Positions 51,978-60,331 of a DNA stretch of 64,000 nucleotides are shown here, one piece after another. This DNA comes from Chloroflexi bacterium UBA6077. GTDB taxonomy: Bacteria; Chloroflexota; UBA6077. How positions within the stretch are numbered: the stretch's first letter is position 1; the number at the start of each line of letters is the position of its first letter. Where the stretch lies: the NCBI GenBank assembly GCA_002436065.1, contig DIXP01000021.1, positions 1 through 64,000 of the forward strand. Direction: 5' to 3'. Position numbers and translations under genes: made by a program. The notes under the pieces were generated by a model. That model was given only the letters and a program-made list of their open reading frames with translations, ran no database searches and was not told the origin of the DNA.

Positions 51978-52625
51978 CTATGGCCTGGTCATCTCCTCTA
52001 GCTTCGACATCGATCCGGCCTCCACGGCCACATACAGGACGTCGTCCACCTCCAGTTGAGTGCCGCTCGCGGGTATGAAGGCACGGCCATCCCGGGTAAT
52101 GGATACCACGCTGAACCTGGATGGGCTGGTGAGGCTGGCCACCGTGTGCCTCGCCAGCCGAGTCGATATCCTCAGCTGCACCAACTCCACCTCGCCGCTG
52201 CCGAAGGTGAGGCGGCTGCTGAGGTCGGCGTGGATCAACAGCTCACGGATCTCGTTGGCCCCCCAGACGGTGGGCGAGATGGTGGGTATGCCGAGGCGGC
52301 GATAGATCTCAGCCCTCAGCGGGTCGGCGATGCGGGCGACGATCTTCGGGACGCGGAAGATGTTGCGCGCGATCATCGCGGAGATGACGTTGGTGTTGTC
52401 CCCGCTGGTCACCGACGCGAAGGCATCCGCCCTCTCGATCCCAGCCTCCACCAGGACTTCCCGGTCGAATCCAATCCCCTCGACCCTCGTGCCTTTGTAC
52501 GCCTTTCCCAGTCTGACGAAGGCTTTCGGATCCTGGTCGATTACCGCGACGTTGTGACCCTGCACCGACAGGTCGGTGGCCAGGGTCGCTCCCACCCGAC
52601 CGCACCCAACGATCACCACTCTCAT
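51978..52625 (-). CDS. TrkA-like KTN/RCK protein with TrkA-N and TrkA-C domains
   Basis: About 215 residues. TrkA-N domain (MRVVIVGCGRVGATLATDL, VAVIDQDPKAF, FASVTSGDNTNVISAMIAR) and a TrkA-C/RCK-C domain (ELVQLRISTRLARHTVASL, DGRAFIPASGTQLEVDDVLYV). RCK-C domains in several bacteria bind cyclic di-AMP. Its ATG overlaps the TGA of the P-type ATPase gene (52622-52625), so ATPase and KTN protein are translationally coupled. It may regulate the ATPase or an unlinked potassium transporter. A GGAGGG precedes the start. Confidence 0.9.
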   Translation of the reverse strand: MRVVIVGCGRVGATLATDLSVQGHNVAVIDQDPKAFVRLGKAYKGTRVEGIGFDREVLVEAGIERADAFASVTSGDNTNVISAMIARNIFRVPKIVARIADPLRAEIYRRLGIPTISPTVWGANEIRELLIHADLSSRLTFGSGEVELVQLRISTRLARHTVASLTSPSRFSVVSITRDGRAFIPASGTQLEVDDVLYVAVEAGSMSKLEEMTRP

Positions 52626-55432
52626 GCTTCTACCCTCCTTCGCCCTTCGCGGCGCCGGAGCACCCACTTCCGAAGCTCGTCGGCCGTCAGGATGACCGGC
52701 GGCCAGATCAGCAAGAATATCAACTCCCTGGGGCCGAGGGGCGCCGTGTTGAAGATCGGCTGCAGCAGCGGCGTGTAGATCAGGATAGCCAGGATTGCTA
52801 TGGCCGCCAACACCCCGAGGTTCAGCAGCCTGTTGCTGAACAGTCCCACGGAGAACACCGAGACCCTGCTGGTGCGGCTGGCGAAGGCGTTGCCCACCTG
52901 GCAGGCCACTATGCAGGCGAACGTCATGGTAGTTGCCGTGGCATAAATCGGGCCTTCACCCACCAACGCCGCACCCGGCGTCCAACCGTTGAGCCATTGG
53001 GCGTAGAAGTAGCCGCTCATTCCGGCGATAGCGGCTATGCCTCCAAGGAAGAAGTATCCCCTGAACAGCACGTCGCGACTCAAGATCGGCTGGTGCTGGG
53101 CAGAGGGGGGGCGGTCCATCACTCCTGCCTCCGGCGGCTCTGTGCCCAGCGCCAGGGCCGGGAGTTGCTCCACTGCCAGGTCGATAGCCAGTAGCTGCAG
53201 CACCGTCAGGGGCAGGGGGATGGTGAAGAGCACCGCCAGCAGATAGGGTACCAACTCCGCCGCGTTGGCCGTGATGAAGTAGGAGAGGAACTTCTTGATG
53301 TTGTCGTAGACCGCTCGTCCCTGCTCCACTGCCCCCACGATGGTGGCGAAGTTGTCGTCGGTGAGGATGAGGGATGCCGCCTCCTTGGCAACGTCGGTTC
53401 CGGCGATGCCCATCGCCACCCCTATGTCCGCCTGCTTCAGGGCCGGGGCGTCGTTCACTCCGTCGCCGGTCACGGCCACCACGTTGCCGAGGTCCTTGAA
53501 CGCGCCCACTATCCGCATCTTCTGCTCGGGGGCCGCCCTGGCGAAGATCACCTCCCCCCTCTGCAGAGCGAAGCGAAGGTCTGGCTCGGATATCCCCTCC
53601 AACTCCGCCCCCGTGATGATGCGGACGTTCTCCGACCTCACCATCCCTATCTTCCGCGCGATGGACTCTGCTGTCAGCCCGTAGTCGCCGGTCACCATCA
53701 CCAGCCTGATCCCTGCCGATCGGGCAAGATCCATCGCCCCTTCCACCTGGGGCCTAGGCGGGTCCATCATGGCAGCGAGTCCGAGGAAGGTGAGATCCCG
53801 CTCCACCGTCTCAGCGGACCACTCCTCGCGGGGCTCTCGCACCGCCCGGCGAGCCATGGCCAACACCCTCAGCCCCTCCCGCGCGAAGCGGTCGTTCTCT
53901 TCGCCGATCTTCGTCCGGAGTTCCGGGCTGAGCGGCCTCTCCTCCCCATCCACCATTGCGCGGGTACACTGCTCCAGCACCTCTCGGGGCGCTCCCTTCA
54001 CGAAGGCCACGACCTGTCCGGCCTCCTGGTTCAGGGTGCTCATCCGGCGGCGCGAGGACTCGAAGGGGATCTCGAAGAGGCGCGGGGTGCGCCAGGATTC
54101 CTCCCGGTAGTCCACGCCACCCTTCAGCCCGAGCACCAGCAGCGCGCCCTCCGTGGGATCTCCCAGCATCGTCCAATCGGCCTGGTCTTCCGAAGGGGGG
54201 ACGAGGCGGGCGTTGTTGGCCAGAACCGCGGCTCGTAGCAGACTGCGAAGGGTGGGGGTGTTATCCGCCGTGAGCCGCCCCTCAGGCCCGATGATCTCTC
54301 CAGCCGGAGCGTAGCCCACGCCGGTGACCTGCGTCCGCGTTTCGCCAATCCAGGTCTCTCGTACCGTCATCTCATTCTGGGTGAGGGTGCCGGTCTTGTC
54401 GGAGCAGATCACCGAGGTGGACCCCAGGGTCTCCACTGAGGAGAGCTTCTTCACCAGGGCGTTGCGTCTTGCCATACGCTGGGTGGCCACCGCCAGGGAG
54501 AGGGTGAGGGTGGGCAGCAGCCCCTCCGGGACGTTGGCCACCAGTACCCCTACGGCGAAAAGGAAGCCCGAGAAGAGGGGCAACCCCAGGAAGAAGTAGC
54601 CGAGGACGAAGAAGGTGATCCCCTCCAGCACCGCCAGGGTTGCGATGACCCGGACAGTCTGGCTCAGCTGCTGTTGCAGCGGGCTGAGGCCAGGCTGTAC
54701 CGTCTGGGTGAGGCCGGCGATCTTCCCGAACTCTGTTCGCATGCCGGTGGCGTACACCACGGCGCGACCGGTCCCCGTCGCGGTGGCAGTGCCGGCGAAC
54801 ACCAGGTTGGGGACCTCCACCAGCGAGGCCCCGGGCTCGAGGAGGGGGTCGGCGGTCTTGGGGACCGGGAGCGCCTCGCCCGTCAGCGTTGCGTTGTCGG
54901 TCGCCAATTGGAAAGCCTCTACCAGGCGGGCGTCGGCTGAGATGGCGTCGCCCTCGGCGAGCAGCACCAGGTCCCCTGGGACGAGTTCTCGGGCCTCGAT
55001 GACCCGGTCGGTGCCCTCTCGTCTCACTGTGGCCCTGCGGGGCAGCAGCTTCCTCAGCGCCTCCACCGCCTTCTCTGCCTTGTACTCCTGCCAGAAGGCG
55101 AAGGCGGCGTTGATGACTATCACCGCCACAATCGCGATGGAGATGGCAAGGCTTCCCGCTACCAGCGCCAGGATGGCTGCGATCCACAACAGGATGGCGA
55201 AGAAGTTGAACAGGTTGCCCAATATGAGGCGGGGTATGGAAATACCCTTGGCTTCCTCCAGTTCGTTGGGACCGTACTGGGCCAGCCTATCGGTGGCCTC
55301 CTGCTCGCTCAGACCAGCGGAAGATGTGCCGAGTCGGCGGTACACCCCTTCAGGAGGCAGGGAGTAGAGCTGAGTCTCCTGCTCCCTCTGCTCCTGCTCC
55401 GGTTGTGGATATTCGGCTCGGGCTGCCTGCAT
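52622..55432 (-). CDS. P-type cation ATPase, P2C (Na+/K+-ATPase)-like
   Basis: About 936 residues. Actuator loop TGEALPV, phosphorylation site Asp345 in CSDKTGTLTQN, nucleotide-binding FVKGAPRE, hinge MVTGDYGLTAES and TGDGVNDAPAL, ten membrane helices. Membrane helix 4 reads VANVPEGLLPTLTLSL and continues RMARRNALVKKLSSVETLGS, closely like eukaryotic Na+/K+-ATPase. Helix 5 keeps Glu (ANAAELVPY), and helix 6 reads AIDLAVEQLPA where Na+/K+-ATPase has IDLGTD (second Asp is Glu). It likely moves Na+, K+ or Ca2+. First gene of an operon with two KTN proteins. GTG 55441 is an alternative start. Confidence 0.92.
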   Translation of the reverse strand: MQAARAEYPQPEQEQREQETQLYSLPPEGVYRRLGTSSAGLSEQEATDRLAQYGPNELEEAKGISIPRLILGNLFNFFAILLWIAAILALVAGSLAISIAIVAVIVINAAFAFWQEYKAEKAVEALRKLLPRRATVRREGTDRVIEARELVPGDLVLLAEGDAISADARLVEAFQLATDNATLTGEALPVPKTADPLLEPGASLVEVPNLVFAGTATATGTGRAVVYATGMRTEFGKIAGLTQTVQPGLSPLQQQLSQTVRVIATLAVLEGITFFVLGYFFLGLPLFSGFLFAVGVLVANVPEGLLPTLTLSLAVATQRMARRNALVKKLSSVETLGSTSVICSDKTGTLTQNEMTVRETWIGETRTQVTGVGYAPAGEIIGPEGRLTADNTPTLRSLLRAAVLANNARLVPPSEDQADWTMLGDPTEGALLVLGLKGGVDYREESWRTPRLFEIPFESSRRRMSTLNQEAGQVVAFVKGAPREVLEQCTRAMVDGEERPLSPELRTKIGEENDRFAREGLRVLAMARRAVREPREEWSAETVERDLTFLGLAAMMDPPRPQVEGAMDLARSAGIRLVMVTGDYGLTAESIARKIGMVRSENVRIITGAELEGISEPDLRFALQRGEVIFARAAPEQKMRIVGAFKDLGNVVAVTGDGVNDAPALKQADIGVAMGIAGTDVAKEAASLILTDDNFATIVGAVEQGRAVYDNIKKFLSYFITANAAELVPYLLAVLFTIPLPLTVLQLLAIDLAVEQLPALALGTEPPEAGVMDRPPSAQHQPILSRDVLFRGYFFLGGIAAIAGMSGYFYAQWLNGWTPGAALVGEGPIYATATTMTFACIVACQVGNAFASRTSRVSVFSVGLFSNRLLNLGVLAAIAILAILIYTPLLQPIFNTAPLGPRELIFLLIWPPVILTADELRKWVLRRREGRRRVEA

Positions 55433-55624
55433 CTCGACCACCGTGCGCGTCGGACGTTCCGAGTGTGCTTATGGGCCGGCAACGCCGGCCGCTGCTGACG
55501 CTCCGTCGGTCTGCTGCCACAGGCATCGTGGCCGCGGCCCATGTTGTTGGTCGTGGTCTCCACCGTCACGTCGTCGCCTCACTATGAAGCCGGCGTGTGG
55601 CTGTTTGGAGTTGCCACTCCCGGC

Positions 55625-55654
55625 GTTGAGGGGCCAGCTTGCTGGCCCCTCAAC
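55625..55654. terminator. 14-bp perfect hairpin after the FtsH-like gene
   Basis: Arms 55625-55638 and 55641-55654, two-base loop, nine bases beyond the stop of the minus-strand FtsH-like gene. No T-run, so termination efficiency is uncertain. The rest of the 220-base gap before the ATPase gene holds no gene. Confidence 0.55.
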
Positions 55655-55662
55655 CGCTTGCG

Positions 55663-57567
55663 CTACGCTGCCTGTTCTGCTGCCCGGTCGGCCATGTCGG
55701 CGACGGCCACGGCGACCTCGGGCTCGGGCTCTGCCATGTTGGTCGCAACCGCAGTCACCTCCGGCGCCAGATCCACGGCCGCAACCTCTTCTTCTGAGGC
55801 AGCGGACTCCATCACGCTCTTCCGCGACCTTCGGATACGGACCAGGTTGCTCCCGTTTCCCTGCCTCCCATTCGCCTCGGCCAGCGCGATCCTCTCCTTG
55901 ATCTCTTCCTCTTCCAGCTCGTCCTTCTCGAGTAACCCCTCGGCGATGGCCACCACCGCCTCCCGATTCTCCTCGACCAGGGTCTTGACCTTCCTGTACT
56001 CTTCCTTCAGCATCTTGTCGATGCTCTTCTTCATACTGGGGTCGGGAACGACTTCGCCGAAGGCCCTGGATGAGTAGAGGGTGCCGTTCATGCCAAACCA
56101 GCCGATGCAGGCGGCGGCCACCCTGGTGGCCTGCTCCAGATCGGCGGTAACGCCCGTGAGGGCTGTGCCAAGGAAGGTCTCCTCCGCGGCCCGGCTCGCG
56201 AGGGCGCACTGGATGTCCGCCAGCATCTCCTCCCGCGAGTGGGTGTACATCTCCTGGAGCGGCTTGGTTGCCGAGAGACCCAGGGCCTGGCCATGCCGGA
56301 TGATGGTGACCTTGGCCATGCGCTGTCTTGGCAGTAGCTTCAGTTGGGCGTAGCAGTGGCCGGCCTCGTGGTAGGCAATTCGGCGTCGCTCCTCCTCGGA
56401 TATGCCCTTGATCGGCTGCCTGAGGCCCCACTCGTGGGTTTCCCTGGCCAGGGTGAGGTCGCGGTAGGTAATGGAGGTGCGCCCGTCGAAGTGGGCGATC
56501 ACCACCGCCTCGTTGATCACGTACTTGATGGTGACTGGGGTGTATCCGATGGTGTCGAAGACGAGCCTGTCCATGTCCAGCGGATCGTGCGTGACCTTGG
56601 CCAGGTAGTAGTCCAGGATCTCCTTTCGCCCATCCGCGCTCGGGAGGTCCACGACGATCTTGCGGTCGAAGCGGCCGGGGCGCAGCAGGGCTGGGTCCAG
56701 CACCTCTGCCAGGTTGGTCGCGCCGATGGTGAGGACGGGGGGCATGTCCGCCTTCTTCTTGCGGAGTCCCAGGGAACGGAGGAAGCGTCCCCACCGGCTC
56801 AGCTCCTGAGGTGGAGGGTCCATCTGGAGCAACAGTTCGTTCAGCATGCCAGTGTTCCCGCCGAACATCATCCCGCCCATGCCGGTGCTCGCTCCCTGGT
56901 TGGCGCGGGCCGCGCCCATGGCATCGATCTCGTCTATGAACAGGATGCAGGCACCGTATTTACGGGCGAGCTTGCGGGCCTTGCCGTACAGCATCATGAC
57001 TCGGAGGTTGCCGATGCCCATGAACATGTTCTGGAAGGAGGGGGCGCTGGCGTAGCCGAAGGGGACACCCGCCTCCGTGCTGATGGCCTGGGCGAGGTAG
57101 CTCTTGCCGGTGCCGGGAGGGCCGACTAGCAGGAGTCCTCTCACGGCCTCACCGCCCATCTGCTTGAACTCCTTCACCCCCCTCAGTAGGGTGACGATGC
57201 GTCTGGCCGATTCCAGCACCTCGGGGTTGCCCTTGTAGTCCTTGAAGCCGACCCCCGTCTCTCCGGGTTTCACCCAGTAGACGCGGCCTCTCCCCAGGAA
57301 CCAGAAGAGGGCCACGAACTGGACGATCATGAACATCACGGCGAACATCAGCTGGAATAGCATCAGGGCACCGTACCCGATGATCGGCAGCCATGACATC
57401 AGGTTCGGCAGGACCACCAACCAGAAGGTCGCCACGATGGTGGCCAGGATCAGCAGCCGCCGGCTCTGTTGGGGCAGGTACTCGAAGAGCCAGTCGATGA
57501 AGCCGTCGACGGATTGGTCCAGGGAGTCCTTTCTGGGCTTAGCGTCGGGAGTAACGATCCGGTTCAC
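55663..57567 (-). CDS. FtsH-like membrane AAA metalloprotease (M41)
   Basis: 634 residues. Two or three close membrane helices at about 38-92 without the large extracytoplasmic domain of FtsH. AAA module: Walker A GPPGTGKS, pore-like FMGIGN, Walker B ILFIDEID, second region of homology ATNLAEVLDPALLRPGRFD. The M41 protease has zinc motif HEAGH (His400-His404) and a later Asp in TGVTADLEQAT. An acidic Ala/Glu/Val-rich tail ends the protein. It is an unusual FtsH paralogue that would degrade membrane or short-lived proteins. GTG start overlapping the TGA of the preceding gene (GTGA), so coupled to it. Confidence 0.9.
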   Translation of the reverse strand: MNRIVTPDAKPRKDSLDQSVDGFIDWLFEYLPQQSRRLLILATIVATFWLVVLPNLMSWLPIIGYGALMLFQLMFAVMFMIVQFVALFWFLGRGRVYWVKPGETGVGFKDYKGNPEVLESARRIVTLLRGVKEFKQMGGEAVRGLLLVGPPGTGKSYLAQAISTEAGVPFGYASAPSFQNMFMGIGNLRVMMLYGKARKLARKYGACILFIDEIDAMGAARANQGASTGMGGMMFGGNTGMLNELLLQMDPPPQELSRWGRFLRSLGLRKKKADMPPVLTIGATNLAEVLDPALLRPGRFDRKIVVDLPSADGRKEILDYYLAKVTHDPLDMDRLVFDTIGYTPVTIKYVINEAVVIAHFDGRTSITYRDLTLARETHEWGLRQPIKGISEEERRRIAYHEAGHCYAQLKLLPRQRMAKVTIIRHGQALGLSATKPLQEMYTHSREEMLADIQCALASRAAEETFLGTALTGVTADLEQATRVAAACIGWFGMNGTLYSSRAFGEVVPDPSMKKSIDKMLKEEYRKVKTLVEENREAVVAIAEGLLEKDELEEEEIKERIALAEANGRQGNGSNLVRIRRSRKSVMESAASEEEVAAVDLAPEVTAVATNMAEPEPEVAVAVADMADRAAEQAA

Positions 57568-58178
57568 TGGATACTCACAATCTTGCCATCCTGGCCAAGC
57601 ACATAGATGTAGGGCACATCCACTGCGCCTTCAGGGCCATCCACGGTCAGCACATAGAAATAGACGCTCCCGCCGTCCCTGGTGGGGATACCGCCGATGT
57701 AGGTAGCGGTACGGTACTTGCGCCCCTGCTGCTTGGCGGCGTCCAGTTCGGTCTGTAGGGCCAGGGGTGAGGCTTCGGGGTTAGAGTCCTTCATGGATGC
57801 CTTCAGCTCATCGCTGATAGCCGCCCACATGCCGATGGCATCGTAATTGGACTGGGCCTTCAGGTACCTTTCCACCTCGGCAGGGGGGGGAAGGGTCTGA
57901 TTTGCGGGCACCGACAGGGTATCTGAAGGTAGGCCCTGGGCTGCCTGTGCTGCCTGTGCTTGCGAAGCATCGTAGGAACTAGCCAGGAGGTACCAGCTCA
58001 TACCCAGGATGATCGCGAGGGCCGCGAGGCTGTATCGGATGGCCCGGTTGCGGAAGACCCCGCGGATGGTCAGGAAGACAAGGGCAATGATTTTGAAAAT
58101 CGGGTGGAGGACAAAGCGCAGGAGGGTACCCAGGAGGCTCCTGCCGCGCGGGGTTTCCTGTTCGTCTACGCTGCTCAT
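57564..58178 (-). CDS. single-span membrane protein coupled to the FtsH-like protease
   Basis: About 204 residues, family not recognised. One or two hydrophobic segments (LLRFVLHPIFKIIALVFLTI, about 20-39, and YSLAALAIILGMSWYLLAS, about 49-67), then an Ala/Gln-rich linker and an extracytoplasmic domain with NYDAIGMWAAISDELKASM and GGSVYFYVLTVDG, which could be a cystatin/NTF2-like fold. The stop overlaps the protease start, so the two are likely made in a fixed ratio; it could be a partner or substrate adaptor of the protease. Start at ATG 58178 lacks a strong ribosome binding site. Confidence 0.72.
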   Translation of the reverse strand: MSSVDEQETPRGRSLLGTLLRFVLHPIFKIIALVFLTIRGVFRNRAIRYSLAALAIILGMSWYLLASSYDASQAQAAQAAQGLPSDTLSVPANQTLPPPAEVERYLKAQSNYDAIGMWAAISDELKASMKDSNPEASPLALQTELDAAKQQGRKYRTATYIGGIPTRDGGSVYFYVLTVDGPEGAVDVPYIYVLGQDGKIVSIQ

Positions 58179-58796
58179 TGTTGGTGTACCTATCTGCTCT
58201 AATGATAGTGGGGCCGTTCCCTCGGTAGCAGTGGGCGTCTTCGCGGCGCTGCGGTCGGAGCATGCCTCTTTAGGTGCTGCTGCTCCGGACCCCTTTGGCA
58301 ATTCCTGTGCCCTTTTGCGAAGCCGAGACGAGGGGACGCGGGGATGAAACAGGATAGGCAGGATAGACGAAGCGACCGGGGGACGATGAGAGAAGGGATG
58401 CATTGCCAAGCCCAAGGGGGGCAAAGGTCCCCCTTGCCGGGAGCGCGGGCGGCTCGCCCGCCAGGCCGAAAAGCTGCATCAGCCCTGCAAACATGGGCTG
58501 ATTGCCGCGCAGGGCCGACGCATCTTAATTGGCGGGTGACTGCGGCAGCCAAAATCGGCTGCATTTGGCCCTCGAGATGGCCGCTTGATTGAGCGACAGT
58601 CGAATCAGGGATGGGCTGGCGGTCGAAACTGAGGACCTTCCGTGCCCAATCGCCCTCACTATGCTCCGGAGCCGACCGAAGAGACGACAGCAGAGCATCG
58701 AAAGATGCCATCTCTTGCTCGGAAAAGATCGTGGCTTCCAGAAACGGGCTCTCAGAGATTTAGATGCGTCGGCCCTGGATTGCCACGAAGCTCAAT
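58179..58796. other. intergenic region with one REP-like repeat copy, no gene recognised
   Basis: Divergent gap between the membrane protein gene and tRNA-Val. It contains a copy (about 58434-58462) of the 26-bp palindromic arm that flanks the insertion sequence at 9.0-11.0 kb, and a hairpin with arms ATCAGCCC/GGGCTGAT near 58475-58505. Open frames here have no recognisable product. Confidence 0.45.
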
Positions 58797-58825
58797 TTGC
58801 CCGCTCCATGGGGCTGTGGTATAAT
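58797..58825 (+). promoter_or_regulatory. promoter of tRNA-Val
   Basis: TTGCCC (58797-58802), a 17-base spacer and a perfect TATAAT (58820-58825), ten bases before the tRNA. Confidence 0.75.
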
Positions 58826-58835
58826 CTCTTCGTTA

Positions 58836-58909
<74 letters not shown>

Positions 58910-58916
58910 CCCCCAA

Positions 58917-58941
58917 AACCCCCGTCACGACGGGGGTTTTT
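58917..58941 (+). terminator. Rho-independent terminator after tRNA-Val
   Basis: 10-bp perfect stem AACCCCCGTC (58917-58926) with 58929-58938, two-base loop, followed by TTT. It is nearly symmetric, so it may also end the integrase transcript from the other side. Confidence 0.85.
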
Positions 58942-60129
58942 CTATTGGCGGGGATCCGGAGCGGCGGAGGCTGGACAAATTCTGGACAAATCCAGAAGCT
59001 GGCCCATCTTGTCCGCGACGCGCTGGGACGCGCCCGGCACCGAGGCGTGGTAGAGGTTATAGGTCACCGAGGGGCGGGAGTGCCCTGCGGCCTCCTGCAC
59101 GTCCTTGACGGAGACGCCCTGAGAGAGCAGCCAGGTGCAGAAGGTGTGGCGGAGGTCGTGCACTGTCACATGGGGTAGATCTGCCTTTTCGAGGATCTGG
59201 TCCAGGTAGTCATTGACCGTGCGTGGTTCGATGTATTTGCCGGCATACCTGCCTCCCTTCCAGCCGGTGAAGATCCAGCCCTCCTCCCGCCAGGCTTCCC
59301 CGTGGGAGTTCCTCTCGACGTCCTGGCGGATCTTCCAGGCCTTCAACTTCTCAAGCGCTGGCTCGGGGAGCACGACCGTGCGCAAGCCCGCCTTGGACTT
59401 GGGGGTATCCATGTCCATCTGCCCATCCACCCGAACCAGTCGGCGCTTGATGGTGACCACGCCCGTCGTCAGGTCCACGTCCCCCCACTTGAGGCCCACC
59501 GCTTCGCCCTTGCGCAGGCCAGTGGAGAGAATGACCCAGAACAGGGCCTCCGTGCGCTCGTCCTCCAGCGCCCGCAAGAAGCTCTCGACTTGCACGGAAC
59601 CGAGGGCCCTGGGGGGCGGACCATCGGCCGAGGGGGGCTTGATCAGATCCGTGACGTTTCGCTCCAGTATCTCGCGGGCCACGCCAAAGCCCAGGATCGC
59701 GTGGATCGTGCCGTAGTGATTTCGCAGGGTCTTGCTGCAGAGGGGCGTGCGGGTTCCCACGCCTTTCTTGAGCGCCGACAGCACACGAGTGACGTGATCG
59801 GCGGTCAACCGCTGCACCGCGATTTTGTCCCACCCGGAACAGTATCTCAGGCACCGGCGGTAGTCCGAGAGGGTGGTCTTCTTGAGCCCCTCCAACTCCT
59901 TGGCTTCGAGGAAGGCGTCCGCCAGCTCCTTCCACGTGGTCTTGGACTTGTCGGGCGAGATTCCGTACTTGAGGCTCCGCTTGACCAGCCCCTCCAGGTG
60001 CAGCTGAGCTCCTTCTTCGGTGGGGAAGTTCTGGCTCACCAGTTGTCCCTCCACCATCAATCGGGCCTTGAAGCTCTTGCCAACCCTGGTGATGTTGCCG
60101 TGCCCGCACCGCACTTTGATCTTCTTCAT
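58942..60129 (-). CDS. tyrosine recombinase (site-specific integrase)
   Basis: About 395 residues. A short N-terminal AP2-like arm-binding segment (to about 50), a SAM-like core-binding domain (about 60-160), and a catalytic domain with Arg206 (STGLRKGE), His324 and Arg327 (HDLRH), His350 (AAGHSRP) and the nucleophile Tyr360 (TYNLYH). All catalytic residues are present, so it should be active. It recombines the element with the 3' end of tRNA-Val, 33 bases from its stop codon. Start at ATG 60129 overlaps the excisionase stop (ATGA at 60126-60129), showing translational coupling. Confidence 0.95.
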   Translation of the reverse strand: MKKIKVRCGHGNITRVGKSFKARLMVEGQLVSQNFPTEEGAQLHLEGLVKRSLKYGISPDKSKTTWKELADAFLEAKELEGLKKTTLSDYRRCLRYCSGWDKIAVQRLTADHVTRVLSALKKGVGTRTPLCSKTLRNHYGTIHAILGFGVAREILERNVTDLIKPPSADGPPPRALGSVQVESFLRALEDERTEALFWVILSTGLRKGEAVGLKWGDVDLTTGVVTIKRRLVRVDGQMDMDTPKSKAGLRTVVLPEPALEKLKAWKIRQDVERNSHGEAWREEGWIFTGWKGGRYAGKYIEPRTVNDYLDQILEKADLPHVTVHDLRHTFCTWLLSQGVSVKDVQEAAGHSRPSVTYNLYHASVPGASQRVADKMGQLLDLSRICPASAAPDPRQ

Positions 60130-60323
60130 GACGGCAGGCTGATCCTCTCCTCGATCCACTTCTGGAGCGCGTTGGCCGGAATGCGGACCGAATGGTTGAT
60201 CAAGATGTGGGGTATCTCCCCGCGCTTGACCATCTGGTAGATCGTGGACTTACCTAGCTTCAAGATCGACGCTACCTCCTCCGGAGTCAGAAGTTGGGTT
60301 TGCCGTAGCTCCTGCCAACGCAT
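60126..60323 (-). CDS. xis: excisionase-like MerR/HTH_17 DNA-binding protein
   Basis: About 65 residues with one helix-turn-helix: LLTPEEVASILKLGKSTIYQMVKR, read as LLTPEEVASILKLG then KSTIYQMVKRGEIP, followed by the wing HSVRIPANALQKWIEE. This is the usual HTH_17 form of element-encoded excisionases, which direct the integrase toward excision. GAGGTG six bases before the ATG at 60323 supports this start; the longer frame (to 60467) overlaps the replication-relaxation gene. Coupled to the integrase by an ATGA overlap. Confidence 0.9.
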   Translation of the reverse strand: MRWQELRQTQLLTPEEVASILKLGKSTIYQMVKRGEIPHILINHSVRIPANALQKWIEERISLPS

Positions 60324-60331
60324 CTTACACC

